Below, piece after piece: positions 10,451-22,930 of a DNA stretch of 64,000 bases. The notes under the pieces were generated by a model. The model worked only from the letters and a program-made list of their open reading frames with translations. It was not told the DNA's origin and searched no databases. A program made the translations under genes and the position numbers. Numbering within the stretch: the stretch's first letter is position 1; each line of letters begins with the position of its first letter. Location: the NCBI RefSeq assembly GCF_910592395.1, contig NC_088324.1, positions 7,964,953 through 8,028,952 on the forward strand, given 5' to 3'. The DNA comes from Lineus longissimus (lineage: Eukaryota; Nemertea; Pilidiophora; Heteronemertea; Lineidae).

Positions 10451-12589
10451 TTGTCATTTCAGCTGTATCACTTGTAACAATCAAGCTTGTGTTAATTCTG
10501 AAGGGTCAGGAGCTATCACATATATCTGGACCGAGATTTGTTAGTATTTATGTGCTATTGTGCCGCCCTCTTTTGTTGCCATGTAAGACAGAATCACTGT
10601 CTCCACGTCAAATGATCTCATATATTGTAGTCTTGTACTGTAAACCGCCGTTTTTTTGCAAAAGATAAAAATTGCGAAAAATTTATATTTTTTGTATTGG
10701 AAACATAAAAGAAGAAATTTCGAGATGTGCCAAAAGAAAAATTGCGAAAAATTTGTTAAAAAAGTTAGAAATGTCATGTGTGAATTGGAAAAAAAAAGAT
10801 TCAAGGATTCATCAAAATTTTCGGTTCACAGTATGCTCCACTGCACTTCCCTGTAGCAATAACCGGTTAATTAGGGTGTAAAACTAGATAAACTTTTCTA
10901 CAAAGTTCTGACAGATTTGTAAGCATTTATTGGTGCAGGTCGGCTTGCAGTATAGCTTAAATCATTGTTTATTTTCTGTTGACCATATTGTTACTAACTG
11001 CAAAGACATTATACTCTCCTTGTTGCTCTATGTTGAATTATTAATTACTAATTATGTTGTTACGTGCTGCCATTATTAATGAGCAGTTAATCATACAGCT
11101 CGTGGTTATGTAATTGTAAAACTGACGGGTGTCTCTTTCAAATTTTCGGTATACTTGGGAGTTTCATTTGTTGTTTGACACTTTCAGATCCATCCGATGT
11201 AGATCAGTGTCACTGTTCCAGCCGTAACCCCCCCCCCCCCTAGCCCCTTATTAATCTCTAAAAACTTCAACGTCAAAAAACACAAACGCCATCTTCAGGA
11301 TGATGAAGGAAGTGAGTCATTCAATGCGTTAAGCCAGTTGTGAAACAGTTCTGACTTCGAGAGTTAGGGAGTCGTTCTGGTCACTTCTCAACCCGAAAAA
11401 TAAAAAATTACCCCCGGTACACGAGATGGCATAGTAATCTTTTCTCTGTCGACAACAAACTGTATTGAGCTCAATGGGGTTTGGCAGTAGCATTGATGTC
11501 GAGTCCTAACGCTGCTATTGTAAGTGAAATTTACTGTAGGAGATAGCAGTTCGTTGAGGTTGTCTCTTAGGCTGATTGATCAGCCAGGCCCTGGGCGATA
11601 AAACGCATTGATATGCACTCCAATCTGAAGAGAAAATGCAGAATGACGCCTTCCAGTCCTCCCATCAATGGGAATAAAGTCTAAATTTATCAGTGCTAAA
11701 TGATTTCAGAAGTGAAAATGAAGTTTGTATCTGTTGGAGAGAAAAACTAACTTGTTGCAAAAAGCTGGATGCGTCAGTTTTTCAGAGTAGACTTTCAGAG
11801 TAGCGTTGAATTGAAGCACATATTATCACAGGCACAAAAAAATGTAGTGTCTGCCAAACTCGGTAAAGAAAAACATTTGAAGAAACTTTTGGGGGGGGGT
11901 AGCTTAAATCTCGAGGTTACTATGGCAGCCTAACTAACTACTTAACTTTTAGGTTTTGGAAAGCCCTGCAGTACGAACAAGCTTCCACCAATTTTGCTAA
12001 AAATGTGCGTCCTCAGCAGCGGTAATTTTATCACATTAGGTTTTAGGAATACTTTATGTTAGTTTGTCATTTTCATTCTTTTTTCTCCACAACAAACCTG
12101 TTAGAAGCTCAAAGTTCAATTCGGACCAGTTTCTTCCAAGAAAAGTTAAGACCCTTTATCGTTACACACTGTATAATGTGTTACACATGAACCAAAAAGA
12201 ACTTGGAAGTTTGTGATATTATGTCGACTGTTTTGTAATATCATGTAACTTTTATTAATATTCATGTAACTATTATTATATTGAATGGAGATTAATGTTT
12301 TTGTTTGGTATAATTATTAATTATTATTAAGATTTGTTTATTGATATTGTGAAATGGTACCTGTTTAAAAAAAACGTTTAGAATCTGAGCTTTAAGATAA
12401 CTTTGTAGATCATCATAAATGGCTATGAAAATTTTCACAAAAATGTGACACTTGGACAAGTTGTTGTAAAATGTAACTTCGCAGAGGTATTTACTCCAGT
12501 GGATGTGTAATGTGCAAAGTTTTATCAACACATAATGTTCCCAACTTCCCCAACATTTATCTATCCAATGTTCCCAACATTTTGACAAG
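10451..12589. other. No gene or strong repeat recognised
   Basis: AT-rich single-copy-looking DNA with a poly-C run near 11229 and a short G run near 11891. The short ORFs (for example 10541-10804 minus) are low-complexity and Phe/Lys-rich, and resemble nothing I know. The missing first exon of the esterase gene could lie here or further right. Confidence 0.4.
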
Positions 12590-12619
12590 TAAAATTAATG
12601 GAGGGTACAACAAACTACC

Positions 12620-13408
12620 AGTACTTGCAAGTAATGTCCCACAAAACTACAGTACAGTTGTAAAGTGTCCCAACTTTCAACATATTTATGTCCCAATCAA
12701 CCAGTACTTGCAAGTAATGTCCCACAAAACTGGAGTTGTAAAGTGACCCAACTTTCAACATATTTATGTCCCAATCAACCAGTACTTGCAAGTAATGTCC
12801 CACAAAACTGGAGTTGTAAAGTGTCCCAACTTTCAACATATTTATGTCCCAATCAACCAGTACTTGCAAGTAATGTCCCACAAAACTGGAGTTGTAAAGT
12901 GACCCAACTTTCAACATATTTATGTCCCAATCAACCAGTACTTGCAAGTAATGTCCCTCAAAACTGGAGTTGTAAAGTGACCCAACTTTCAACATATTTA
13001 TGTCCCAATCAACCAGTACTTGCAAGTAATGTTCCACAAAACTGGAGTTGTAAAGTGACCCAACTTTCAACATATTTATGTCCCAATCAACCAGTACTTG
13101 CAAGTAATGTCCCACAAAACTGGAGTTGTAAAGTGTCCCAACTTTCAACATATTTATGTCCCAATCAACCAGTACTTGCAAGTAATGTCCCACAAAACTG
13201 GAGTTGTAAAGTGACCCAACTTTCAACATATTTATGTCCCAATCAACCAGTACTTGCAAGTAATGTCCCACAAAACTGGAGTTGTAAAGTGACCCAACTT
13301 TCAACATATTTATGTCCCAATCAACCAGTACTTGCAAGTAATGTCCCACAAAACTGGAGTTGTAAAGTGTCCCAACTTTCAACATATTTATGTCCCAATC
13401 AACCAGTA
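12620..13408. repeat. 78-base minisatellite, open on both strands
   Basis: About ten copies of a 78-base unit containing CAACATATTTATGTCCCAAT, CAACCAGTACTTGCAAGTAA and AAACTGGAGTTGTAAAGTG. Because 78 is divisible by three and the unit lacks stops, both strands show a long repetitive ORF (26-residue unit). Copies differ by very few bases, so the array is young or homogenised. The first copy is diverged. No start context or splice support for a gene. Confidence 0.9.
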
Positions 13409-13559
13409 CATGATCATGATCAACTCAGAATCTCAAAACTTTTATCAAAACGTACTGTCCCGCATTGTGATGAGTTGTGTCCAAATATTTTATGACAATG
13501 GCCTTGACGCATCATATCCTACTGGGAATTTTCATGTTGACTTAAATTTTTCAGGCGCA

Positions 13560-14692
13560 TAAGCATTTTCTGATAGACATTGGTTAAAGTCGAGTTGGGA
13601 ATGCTCTTTTGATAAAAAGATCTGGAGTTGATACATCAGTAGGGGCATTACTGGTTCAAAGACTCACTATAGGATATTACCAATCCCACTGCCATTGCCG
13701 CACTTGTTTGTTACGGCACCAAACTTGCATTTAAGAGAATATAATAAAAAATTGTCTCAAACAGAGTCAGGGGTCTCTGACGCTATTTACTTATAACAGT
13801 TCATTCTGTGTTACTTCAACATTCCGCTTAGTTTTCCTCTGTTCTCAGGACAGTCTCCATTTAAAGATCACTGATTTTGGTCCAAAAGTGATCAATTTTG
13901 TTTAGTTTAATCTCTGTAATAAGGCCATTTCTCTGTTATGGCCAGCATTTGCCAATCCAGTGTTGTCTGTCTTATGGGCTGGCCAGGTGCACAATGAAAC
14001 TGATATCTTGGGATAACTAACCTACTACTTGGGGTCACTAGCTGAAATCTTGGAACAAGTAACTGAAATCTTGGGACAACTTACTGAAATCTTGGAAAAA
14101 CTAATTGAAATCTAGAATCGGGCAACTAAAACTTGTCTGTAATGGGTTCAATGGCCACAACAACAAGAAGAGATGTCCTCAGAATGGTATCCTTCTGGTA
14201 ATTTGTGAACATTTAGTGTGTTTTGAACGAGTTTCAGTGATTTGGACAAGTTCTAGTTTCTCAAAATATCTCGGGAGAGGTTTTTCTTTCAAATGCCTGT
14301 GCTAACCGTTTTATTTTCATAAATTGTGGGCATTCACCCCTCACTCCTGTGAGACACATCCTTATCGATTAACAGTAGAGGTTTCCATATTGTTACTTTT
14401 GTATAAAAAAACCAAACAAATGTTTCGACTAGTCAAATCTGGTCTTCTGTCGGTTATGAAACATTGTAACTGTTGTTTTGTTGTTAAAAATTATTAAGTT
14501 TCCTGATTTAATACTCATTGCATCAAACTTTGTGAATAGCTCTATTGTATCTGGAGCACTGATGTCTTATCGCCCAAAGAATTATGTCACTGAATGTCTG
14601 GAGCGATTAACAGAGACGTACATGTATTGTGCTTGTAATTTCCATGTACCAGTCCATTGTCATTGACAACAAAGAGTTCTGGCAAATCAAAA
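13560..14692. other. No gene recognised
   Basis: AT-rich sequence with a short run of the phrase ACTGAAATCTTGG repeated about four times near 14041-14110. I see nothing else in it. Confidence 0.4.
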
Positions 14693-14856
14693 TACAGTAG
14701 AACCTCTCTATTAAGGACACCCTCGGGACAGAAAAGTGTTGTCCTTAATAGAGAGGTGTCCTGATTAGAGAGGTCAAATTGAATAGAAACAACCAATTTG
14801 GGACCAAAACTAGTGTCCTTAATAGAGAGGTGTCCGCTAAGGGAGGTTCTACTGTA
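14693..14856 (+). mobile_element. Pogo/Tigger-like MITE
   Basis: Ends TACAGTAGAACCTCTCTATT and AGGGAGGTTCTACTGTA with TA at both borders. Internal arms repeat TGTCCTTAATAGAGAGGTGT in both orientations, and a central AACAACCAATTTGGGACC is shared with the other copies. Confidence 0.85.
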
Positions 14857-14913
14857 ATCATTCCGGTTTGATGTATACTTATTGATTTACACATGAATGC
14901 CTCATGAATTCCA

Positions 14914-15120
14914 GTATCTCGACTAGTGGTCAAGCGATCCCGGGTTCGATTCCCACTGTCGGCGTGAGACTGTAGGCAGGTCCCTTTGTCTTACTTGCCT
15001 CTCTGCACCCAGGTGTATAAATGGGTGCCGGTCAGAAATGCTCAGATTGAAGCGCTGGTTTAGCAGCTCATCTGAGGTGTACTGAAAGGTTTCAGGACAG
15101 ACTGGGGTTAAAGTGTAAAG
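14914..15120 (+). mobile_element. tRNA-derived SINE
   Basis: Box A-like ACTAGTGGTCAAGCG and box B GGTTCGATTCCC near 14941-14953. The body carries GCACCCAGGTGTATAAATGG, a central motif I know from several invertebrate SINE families. It lies between two pogo-like MITEs. Confidence 0.7.
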
Positions 15121-15150
15121 TAAGTTGGATGATAATCTACCAGCATATCG

Positions 15151-15331
15151 TACAGTAGAACCTCTCTATTAAGGACACCCACGGGCCTGAAACGTACTGT
15201 CCTTGATAGAGAGGTGTCCTGATAAGAGAGGTCAAATTGAATGGTAACAACCAATTTGGGACCAAAACTAGTGTCCTTAATAGAGAGGGTGTCCTTATTA
15301 GAGAGGTGTCTGCTAAGGGAGGTCTACTGTA
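15151..15331 (+). mobile_element. Pogo/Tigger-like MITE
   Basis: Same family as 14693-14856: TACAGTAGAACC at the left, GGTCTACTGTA at the right. It has the extra internal GAGGGTGTCCTTATTAGAG module that separates the ~180-base copies from the ~160-base copies. Confidence 0.85.
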
Positions 15332-16429
15332 GTTGATATCAGACTATAAACCCAAAACTTGAACTTTAAAAAATTCAGACAAGACCCCAAAAGTATTGGT
15401 AGGATTCTAAGTGTTTCCTTCTTTTTCAAAAAACTATACACAGGACAACCTTTGTACTCTCTGGCTCTTTTACATGTTTAAGATGTACATGTATTGGTGC
15501 ACATGTATATATATGGTGGTAACGGTACTTTACCTTAGGTCGTAAATCTGGAGATATTTTTACCACAAATTGGCGGCATTGTACTACATATTCTGTGTGA
15601 GTCACACTACATACTATAATCTGTTGTAATATTATCAGAACTGGGTGGCTGAAGTTAAGGTTGAGCTGAATGCGTCTATGGCCAGTATGGGACCAAATTT
15701 CTGATCTCAATATGTTTTCTTTCTCCTGACGATAGTTGATGACGTGATAAGTTGGTTCACTGGACTACACGGCTAGTCGGTGACATTTCCATTCACCAAG
15801 CGTGGAACTTGGATTGAGGGGAAAAACCCAGGTCATCACGTCATTTGTAGGATGAGGAGTGAACCGCAGATTTTGTCTAATGGACTGTTTACGACTTTGT
15901 GGCAGGTTCAAACCCTTCACGAAATTCGGCCAAAAGGAATATCCCATTGTCAAACTAGAGTGGTCTGCGGTGGGTTCGAATTTGAACCTGCTTTGTTGAC
16001 AGACTACCGGTAGATGCATTCTCCCAGCCTCCACTGCAGTCATCCGCCTAGTATCTATGCTATCTCTCCTCCGTCTTAAAGGGTGTGTGAAACCTACCAT
16101 TGTTGTGAGTCGCCTGATTAAAGTTTATCATGCAAAGTTTATCTAAATTACTATCGAAATTCGTAGGCCTATGCACTTTTAATATCGACAAGAAGTTTTG
16201 AGAAGCTCAAAAGGCAAACAAACTCTGCCAATATTAAAATTGAAAACTTGTTAACCTTGGATAATACTCGACGTTGTAATCTGACTCTTGTTTGAAAGAC
16301 GGCCCCTCAAATGATACACCGTCTTTGAAATTAGTGTCAAAGTGTTGTAATATTGTAAACTGAATTCCTTGTCACCCTAAGTTATCGTGGCGCCAAATAA
16401 TTGTTAGATGTTATCATTTCAATTTTTGT

Positions 16430-17075
16430 GGCTAGCACATGTGCTGGGTTAAAAATATGTATTAGCCAGCACATGTGGCCTGTTCTACGTTAAGATTAAG
16501 ATTTAAACATGTGACTGAAATAACACATGTGGTGAGTTGTAGTCAGCACATGTGATGTGTTATGATGGTACCAAAATCACTGTAAAACTAGCACATGTGG
16601 TGAGTTGTAGTTGTACCATAGCCGGCACATGTGACGTGTTATGACTGTACTTTAAGATTAGCTCATGTGATGAGTTGTAGTTGTACCATAGTCAGCACAT
16701 GTGGTGTATAATGACAGTACCTGAAGCTAACACATGTGATGAGTTGTAATTGTATCATAGCCAGCACATGTGATGTGTTATGACTGTACTTTATAATTAG
16801 CTCATGTGATGAGTTGTAGTTGTACCATAGTCGCCCGTGGTGTGTTATGACCTTACCTAAAGTTAGCATATGTGGTGTATTATGACAGTACCTAAAGCTA
16901 GCACAAGTGATTGTAGTTGTACCATAGCTAGCACATGTGGTGTGTTATGAATGTACCATTGCGAGCACATGTGGTGTACCCTTACCATGTGGTGTGTTAT
17001 AAATGTGATTTAAACAACACAATATGTGCTTACTTAAATGTAGGTCCTACTTAAAAACATGTGGTGTGTTCTCAA
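16430..17075. repeat. Diverged array rich in CACATGTG
   Basis: About sixteen copies of a short degenerate unit centred on the palindrome CACATGTG (variants CTCATGTGA, CATATGTGG), spaced about 30-60 bases apart and alternating with GGTGTGTTATGAC and GAGTTGTAGTTGTACCATAG. CACATGTG is an E-box core (CANNTG). Most likely a decayed minisatellite. Confidence 0.8.
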
Positions 17076-17661
17076 TGTACTAGAGTCATTCCAGCGGAAG
17101 TCTGTTTCCCCAACTAGCTTGTTTTGGCTACGTCTCAAGATATTTTGTAGATCCCTCTACCTTTTGTGTCCAGCCAGTTTGCCTTTTGCAATCAGATGAA
17201 TTGGGTGTTGTCAAGTTTCAGTGTTAGCTTGGAATCGGTGTTGCAAAAGCAACCAGAGTGTTTTGTGTTTTAAGTTTGCTTCGGACAGGTTGGGTATTCT
17301 TAAACAAAGCTTCAATTGATGAATGATATCAAGTAAGGTAAAGCATTACAATTATAGACCCTTAAGTGTAGAAATCAGCTGGCAGCACACATGAATGCAC
17401 ACAATTGTACTATGGCTATAGTTGTACCACTTGACCTTATATGTAAGTAAATGATATATTCCAAGTTTTGTTCACCTTTTAAGTGTGCTCGACTGCACTT
17501 TGAGGTGTGAATGAAGTACGGTAGTGTCAAGACTTGTACTGCTACAGTTCCGCACACAGGGCCTACTTTTATGAAAGTGATCTATTACTGAAACTTGACC
17601 TTACCTATAACTGGGTTGTTCATGATAGAATGAGTACCAAAAAAAATGCTGTGGCCATAGC

Positions 17662-17793
17662 CCAGGGCCCGGTTGTTAGAAAGCATGTTAGCTTATAACA
17701 TGATGTTGACATGTTGTTTCATGTACATCAATGCACATGTAACAACATATCAGCATGATGTTATGAGCTAACATGCTTTTTAACAATCGGATC
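17662..17793. mobile_element. Palindromic MITE
   Basis: Left arm TTGTTAGAAAGCATGTTAGC..ATAACATGATGTTG pairs with right arm CATGATGTTATGAGC..TAACATGCTTTTTAACAA around a short ATGTACATCAATGCACATG loop. No coding capacity. Confidence 0.65.
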
Positions 17794-17829
17794 CAGAGGT
17801 CATGTCCCTTGATGACAAACCACTCTGAA

Positions 17830-17888
17830 CAGTTTTTAGCTCACCTCTTAGCAGAGGTGAGCTTATCCCATACCGTGGCATCCGTCGT

Positions 17889-17974
<86 letters not shown>

Positions 17975-19015
17975 CGTCGTCGTCCGTCGTCCGTTAGCAG
18001 GGCACGTTTCGTAACTGTTAGAGCTATTGAGTTGAAACTTGGTACACATGTACCCTTATGTAATGACACCTTGGAGACCAAGTTTCGGTCCGATTCGTTT
18101 CATGGTTTGGCCACCAGGGGGCCAAACGTTAAAAGTGAAAATATGCAATATCTCCCTTAATAGTAGTCGGGAAATTTTGAAAAAAATATGGTAGGTACTT
18201 CTAGCAAAGGTGCATCATATATCCTCCGGGTTTTTGATTTGACCTCCTTTTCAAGGTCACAGAGGTCAAATGGTGTAAATTGGCCGTTAGGATGTAACGA
18301 TGGCACGTTTCTAAACTGCAATGACTATTGATACCAAATTTGGTACACATTTACCCCTTAGTCAGGTGATCTCAGGGACCGAAGTTTGGTCCAATATGAT
18401 TCACCACTTGACCACCAGGGGGCAAAATCCAAAAACCTTAAAAATGTGATTATTCCTTAACTTCTTGCCCGATTGCCACCAATTTGATATCATGGGTACA
18501 TCTAACCACCATACAGTATATGTCGCACAGGTTTTTAATTTGACCTTCTTGTCAAGGTCACAGAGGTCAAATGGCGTAAATTCGCCGTCAGGCCGTAACT
18601 ATGGCACGTTTCTTAACTGCAATGACTATTGATCACAAATTAAGGACACATGTACCACTTGGTCAGGTGATCTCAGGTACCGAAGTTTGGTGCGATCTGA
18701 TTTGCCGTTTGGCCTCCAGGGAGGGGGCCAAATCCTAAATTCTTCAAAATGCCATTATTCCTAGCAATGACTTGCCCGATTTTATATCATAGGTACATCT
18801 AATTCTAACAACCATTCAATGTGTCACCCGGGTCTTCTTTGGTTTGACCTACTTTTCAAGGTCACAGAGGTCGAATGTACTGTAAATTGGCCATTTTGGG
18901 GAAATTGTAATTGCTTGGACCTACATCAAACCTAACACTACATGACACAATACCATGCTCTTTATCCATCTTTCCTCCACATGAGGTGAGCACAATGGCC
19001 CTGGCCATTTCATTG
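17830..19015 (+). mobile_element. Interspersed repeat with (CGT)n and inner tandem units, copy 1
   Basis: Starts with a hairpin (AGCTCACCTCTTAGCAGAGG / TGAGCT), then a CGT microsatellite of about 90 bases, then about three tandem units of roughly 290 bases. Each unit has GGCACGTTTC, GCCACCAGGGGGC and a hairpin in which TTTGACCTCC pairs with CAGAGGTCAAATGG. Ends near GTGAGCACAATGGCCCTGG. A second copy lies at 55017-56465. The long Arg, Asp, Thr or Val runs in ORFs here come only from the microsatellite. Confidence 0.75.
17888..17975. repeat. (CGT)n microsatellite
   Basis: About 29 perfect CGT/GTC triplets inside the interspersed repeat at 17830-19015. Confidence 0.95.
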
Positions 19016-20640
19016 TGAGCGTACACGTCATGAAGAACCCAGATATTGCTATACAATCTCATTTATGCTGACTATGCAGCATTAAAACCACAGGGTTGTT
19101 CTGTCACTGCTCACTTAAAACCTTTTGCTACCGCAGCTGGTATTTACCTGGTTGAGGCCTACCCAACTTTGCTATCAATATTGATAAGTTTTGCTGAAAT
19201 GTCCGTTACTGCGTTGTGTCTCGCGATGTATTTCGGTGTTTTATCAAAAGTTCACCAAAACTGAGGGGACTCTTCACAAGGCCGGGCCTGCTACTTTCAA
19301 AACGTCTTATTTTCATCTCGCTTGTTAAAAGCAGCTTCCATGTAACAGGCAAACACGATGAACTTCATGTTTATCATCATCTGAAATGACAACACAGTGG
19401 ACAAGCGTACAAATCTGTATTATTGAATGGGACCGTGGAAAAGTTGTGTTCTGTATGATTTTCAGGACATGATGATGGAACGACATTGGCTTCACTAACA
19501 GGGATAGGTGGCTAATGGCATTATGTCAGACCGATATCAAAAGTAACCATCCAAGTCAATTTCCATGGCAGCAGAACATGGGGGTCAGCCTGTCACCATG
19601 ATGAAAAAGATGTATAGCTTTGTGTGCTTGTTCACTGTGACCATGTACCTATATTTAGAACCTACACCCCAGTGTCTTACTCTAACTCTATATTTGTTTT
19701 GATAGAGTTTTTCGCTCAATAGCCAGATAACCAATCATGTCGGCAATTGATCAGTTAATCGGTTTTAACCCCTTTATATCCACATGCGCTGTCAATATTT
19801 TGAAATACTGTGCCCATTAAAGTGAGCCAGGTACTTTTTGGGTGCCCTGGTGCAGTGGTAGACCATTGCCCTCATAATTAAGAGGTATCAAGTTCAACTC
19901 TCAGCCAAGTCACTGTTAGCATATGCCAGGAAAGGTTAAAGACTTGTAACCTGATGTGGACTAAATGTTACAAAGATCAGAAATTTGTTTAGAAACTCAA
20001 AATGACATTAAATACCATTATGATGTTGAATTACCAAGGGGTCTGTATTTGCTGTCTTTGGAATCGAAATGAGATACGAGATCTTTGCAGTCTTTGGATT
20101 CTGAATGTGTTTATGAGAGGGTTAACAACCAGATGCAGAATCTCTTGCCTTGTTGTTTATTTGTGAATATTCTGTGTACAAAGTCTCACAGTTGCAAATC
20201 ATTTTGTAGTATATTTTGTCTATTGGTAATAAATTTTGTGCAGTATTTGTTTACAGAAAAATCAAGAGTTTGTTTCTTTATTCCATATTACCGTTGGCCA
20301 TCACTAATGTGAAGTAATAGAGTTCCTGTGATGTCGGCAATGGGGCAGCTGTTATGACTGGGGTTGGGCAATAGGGAATTGGTCTTGGACAGGGAACAAG
20401 TAGGCCTAGGATAATCAATAAACAGTTGAAGCAGCTGGGAAAACTGGACTTGGATCAGCAACAACCAGATGGTTTAGGAAACGGGTTCCATGTGAGAGGA
20501 ATTATGTATAATGGGCTTGGATAGGCCTGGTCACATTTAGGCAGGCAGTCTTGTTACGTACAACAAGAGCAGAGAGAGAGTGATTGCATTTGGTGCTAGA
20601 AAAGTTGTACAGACTACTCGGGTTGTTGACTGCATTATCT
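19016..20640. other. No gene recognised; possible tRNA-like fragment at 19846-19935
   Basis: Short ORFs such as 19046-19264 plus resemble no known protein. At 19846-19935, CTGGTGCAGTGGTAGACCATTG followed by AGTTCAACTCTC looks like boxes A and B of a tRNA-derived SINE head. Otherwise I see nothing. Confidence 0.4.
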
Positions 20641-21450
20641 TGAGTTCCCATTGAATGGTTTATCACCAGTATGAATCCATATCCCTCAGATGACCACGAG
20701 TTCCCATTGAATGGTTTATCACCAGTATGAATCCACATCCCTCAGATGACCACATTAACTTGAGTTCCCATTGAATGGTTTATCACCAGTATGAATCCAC
20801 ATCCCTCAGATGACCACATTAACTTGAGTTCCCATTGAATGGTTTATCACCAGTATGAATCCACATCCCTCAGATGACCACATTAATGTGAGTTCCCATT
20901 GAATGGTTTATCACCAGTATGAATCCACATCCCTCAGATGACCACATTAACTTGAGTTCCCATTGAATGGTTTATCACCAGTATGAATTCATATCCCTCA
21001 GATGACCACGAGTTCCAATTGAATGGTTTATCACCAGTATGAATCCATATCCCTCAGATGACCACGAGTTCCAATTGAATGGTTTATCACCAGTATGAAT
21101 CCATATCCCTCAGATGACCACGAGTTCCAATTGAATGGTTTATCACCAGTATGAATCCATATCCCTCAGATGACCACGAGTTCCAATTGAATGGTTTATC
21201 ACCAGTATGAATCCATATCCCTCAGATGACCACGAGTTCCAATTGAATGGTTTATCACCAGTATGAATCCATATCCCTCAGATGACCACAAGTTCCCATT
21301 GAATGGTTTATCACCAGTATGAATCCATATCCCTCAGATGACCACGAGTTCCCATTGAATGGTTTATCACCAGTATGAATCCATATCCCTCAGATGACCA
21401 CATTAACTTGAGTTCCCATTGAATGGTTTATCACTAGTATGAATCCACAG
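20640..21450 (-). repeat. Minisatellite derived from a C2H2 zinc-finger linker
   Basis: About 14 copies of a unit of 56 bases (63-64 with an added ATTAACTT block). The minus strand reads ATTCATACTGGTGATAAACC, that is IHTGDKPFNGNS or, in other copies, PFNWNS. HTGDKPF is the C2H2 zinc-finger linker. Normal fingers repeat every 84 bases; here the finger core is deleted and the frame is lost from unit to unit, so it cannot encode fingers. The related fragment at 6714-6850 is longer. Confidence 0.75.
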
Positions 21451-22345
21451 AAGTCATGCTTGTAGAATATATTTAGTGCTGAATCTGACACCCAATACCC
21501 TTACTGCACATTAGTCACATAATGATTGCCAATTTAACCCCCCCCCGTCCTCTGCTCCTGCCTCCCATAGTCCCCCTTTATTGTTTACACAGCTGCAGCC
21601 ATCCTGGACCTAATGGCCTTATACTCCCTTTAAACCCAGCTTTGGGTTTAAATCTTGATATAAGATGGAAAAACCTTGGTCGTCAAGATGCTACAGGTCC
21701 TGAGAAAGATATTTGTCAAGGACTCTATGAATTGAGGGACTATCTTTTACTTTACACCATCCATGCACGTCCTCCGTGGTCATCCCCGTCTATTAATAGA
21801 CTTCAGTCCCAGTGACGTACTTACGACAAATCCCCAAACGAGGCCGTACCATAGATATATACCACAGAATGATCTGCCAACAAGCATAATGGGCTAAAAT
21901 GGAGTCCGCATCTGACGGAGTTGGCAAACTCCAACAAATACAAGAGAATATCTCACAAACGCTGTCAAATTATGACTTAACAAGGGTATGGTCTTATATA
22001 TAGCTACATGAAGAATGTTCTGAATAACAGAACTTTGATACATCAGTCTGATTTTCAGTGATAATCTGCCCGTTAACTGTTATGTCAACAGTCACTTTTG
22101 CATATGGAGCGCCATCTGCTACAAAATTTGAAAGACTAATGTCACTTTGAATGTGAAAATGGTGTTATATCTCGTTTGGTTACTGGTGTTTCATCTGGGT
22201 AAACCCTGAATCTCACTCCTTGAAGCAAGTGCCCAGTGTGGCCTTAACGCGAAGGCTCTTGCGTCTCTGTCTCGGTGTCTGTGTGTCATGTGTGAGTTGA
22301 GTACGAAAGGAATGTCAGAACAATTAAAAAAACACTTGACTTTGT
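21451..22345. other. No gene recognised
   Basis: Contains a poly-C run near 21540 and short spurious ORFs. No exon with a phase-0 donor that would fit upstream of the first placed esterase exon was convincing here. Confidence 0.4.
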
Positions 22346-22615
22346 AATAGACACCGTGCGAAAATAAATTTCGGCCATTTTGAAATGACCCTTTTTACCG
22401 CTTTTCACAGGCAACGTTTGTTTACCATGGCATAAAAGTAAAACTATACGAACTTATTCAAGCAATTTACTTCAAGTTGTCCATGCCTTTCAATGTTCAT
22501 GATATTTTGAATGCTTATGGTGATGTTCTGATTTAAAACATGACTTTTATGTCATGGTAAACTTATGCTGCCTGTGAAAAGATAACTGAAATTTATTTTC
22601 GCATACGGTCTATTG
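22346..22615. mobile_element. Inverted-repeat element upstream of the esterase exons
   Basis: The left end AATAGACACCGTGCGAAAAT pairs with ATTTTCGCATACGGTCTATT at the right; further inside, CTTTTCACAGGCAACG pairs with TGCCTGTGAAAAG. About 270 bases with arms of about 90. No ORF. Confidence 0.7.
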
Positions 22616-22848
22616 GTTATTGGTAGTGAAAATATGCATAAAGCTACAAAAAAGTAGGGTTAGCGTCAAGGTTAGCACAACCCTTTGTAACAGACTTTGG
22701 CACTCACTGATGGATTCCTGACTTGGCTCACAGTCACATTGATATAATGATAATTCAAGTCTTTATTAATTGTGGTCAAGAATTCTTGTTGGCGCCAAAA
22801 TACAGGAAAATGTTTTTAATTTAACTCTTTTGTTTGTTATTTTTCTAG

Positions 22849-22930
22849 AACATCATCATTGGCCTATTCATCGGTGCTGTTACAGCTGCTGTCATCATAT
22901 TTATTGCACTTCGCAAGATCAAAGCTAAAG
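22849..22930 (+). CDS. PNPLA6: NTE exon: membrane anchor
   Basis: Acceptor TTTTTCTAG, donor GTATGT, phase 0 to 1. Encodes residues 1-27: a single hydrophobic helix followed by basic RKIKAK, the N-terminal ER anchor of the family. It has no Met, so a short first coding exon lies upstream. Confidence 0.85.

Noticed and set aside
12615-13495. Long repetitive ORFs on both strands
   Set aside because: Open only because the minisatellite unit is 78 bases; no splice sites, no conserved domain, and both strands are equally open.
17773-18081. ORFs with long Arg, Asp or Thr runs, and a similar Val run near 55050
   Set aside because: They are the three frames of a CGT microsatellite inside an interspersed repeat.
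22159-22200. Candidate first coding exon of NTE (ATG, hydrophobic codons, donor GGTAAAC)
   Set aside because: Its donor gives phase 1, which would put the next exon in a frame with a stop; phase 0 is needed.
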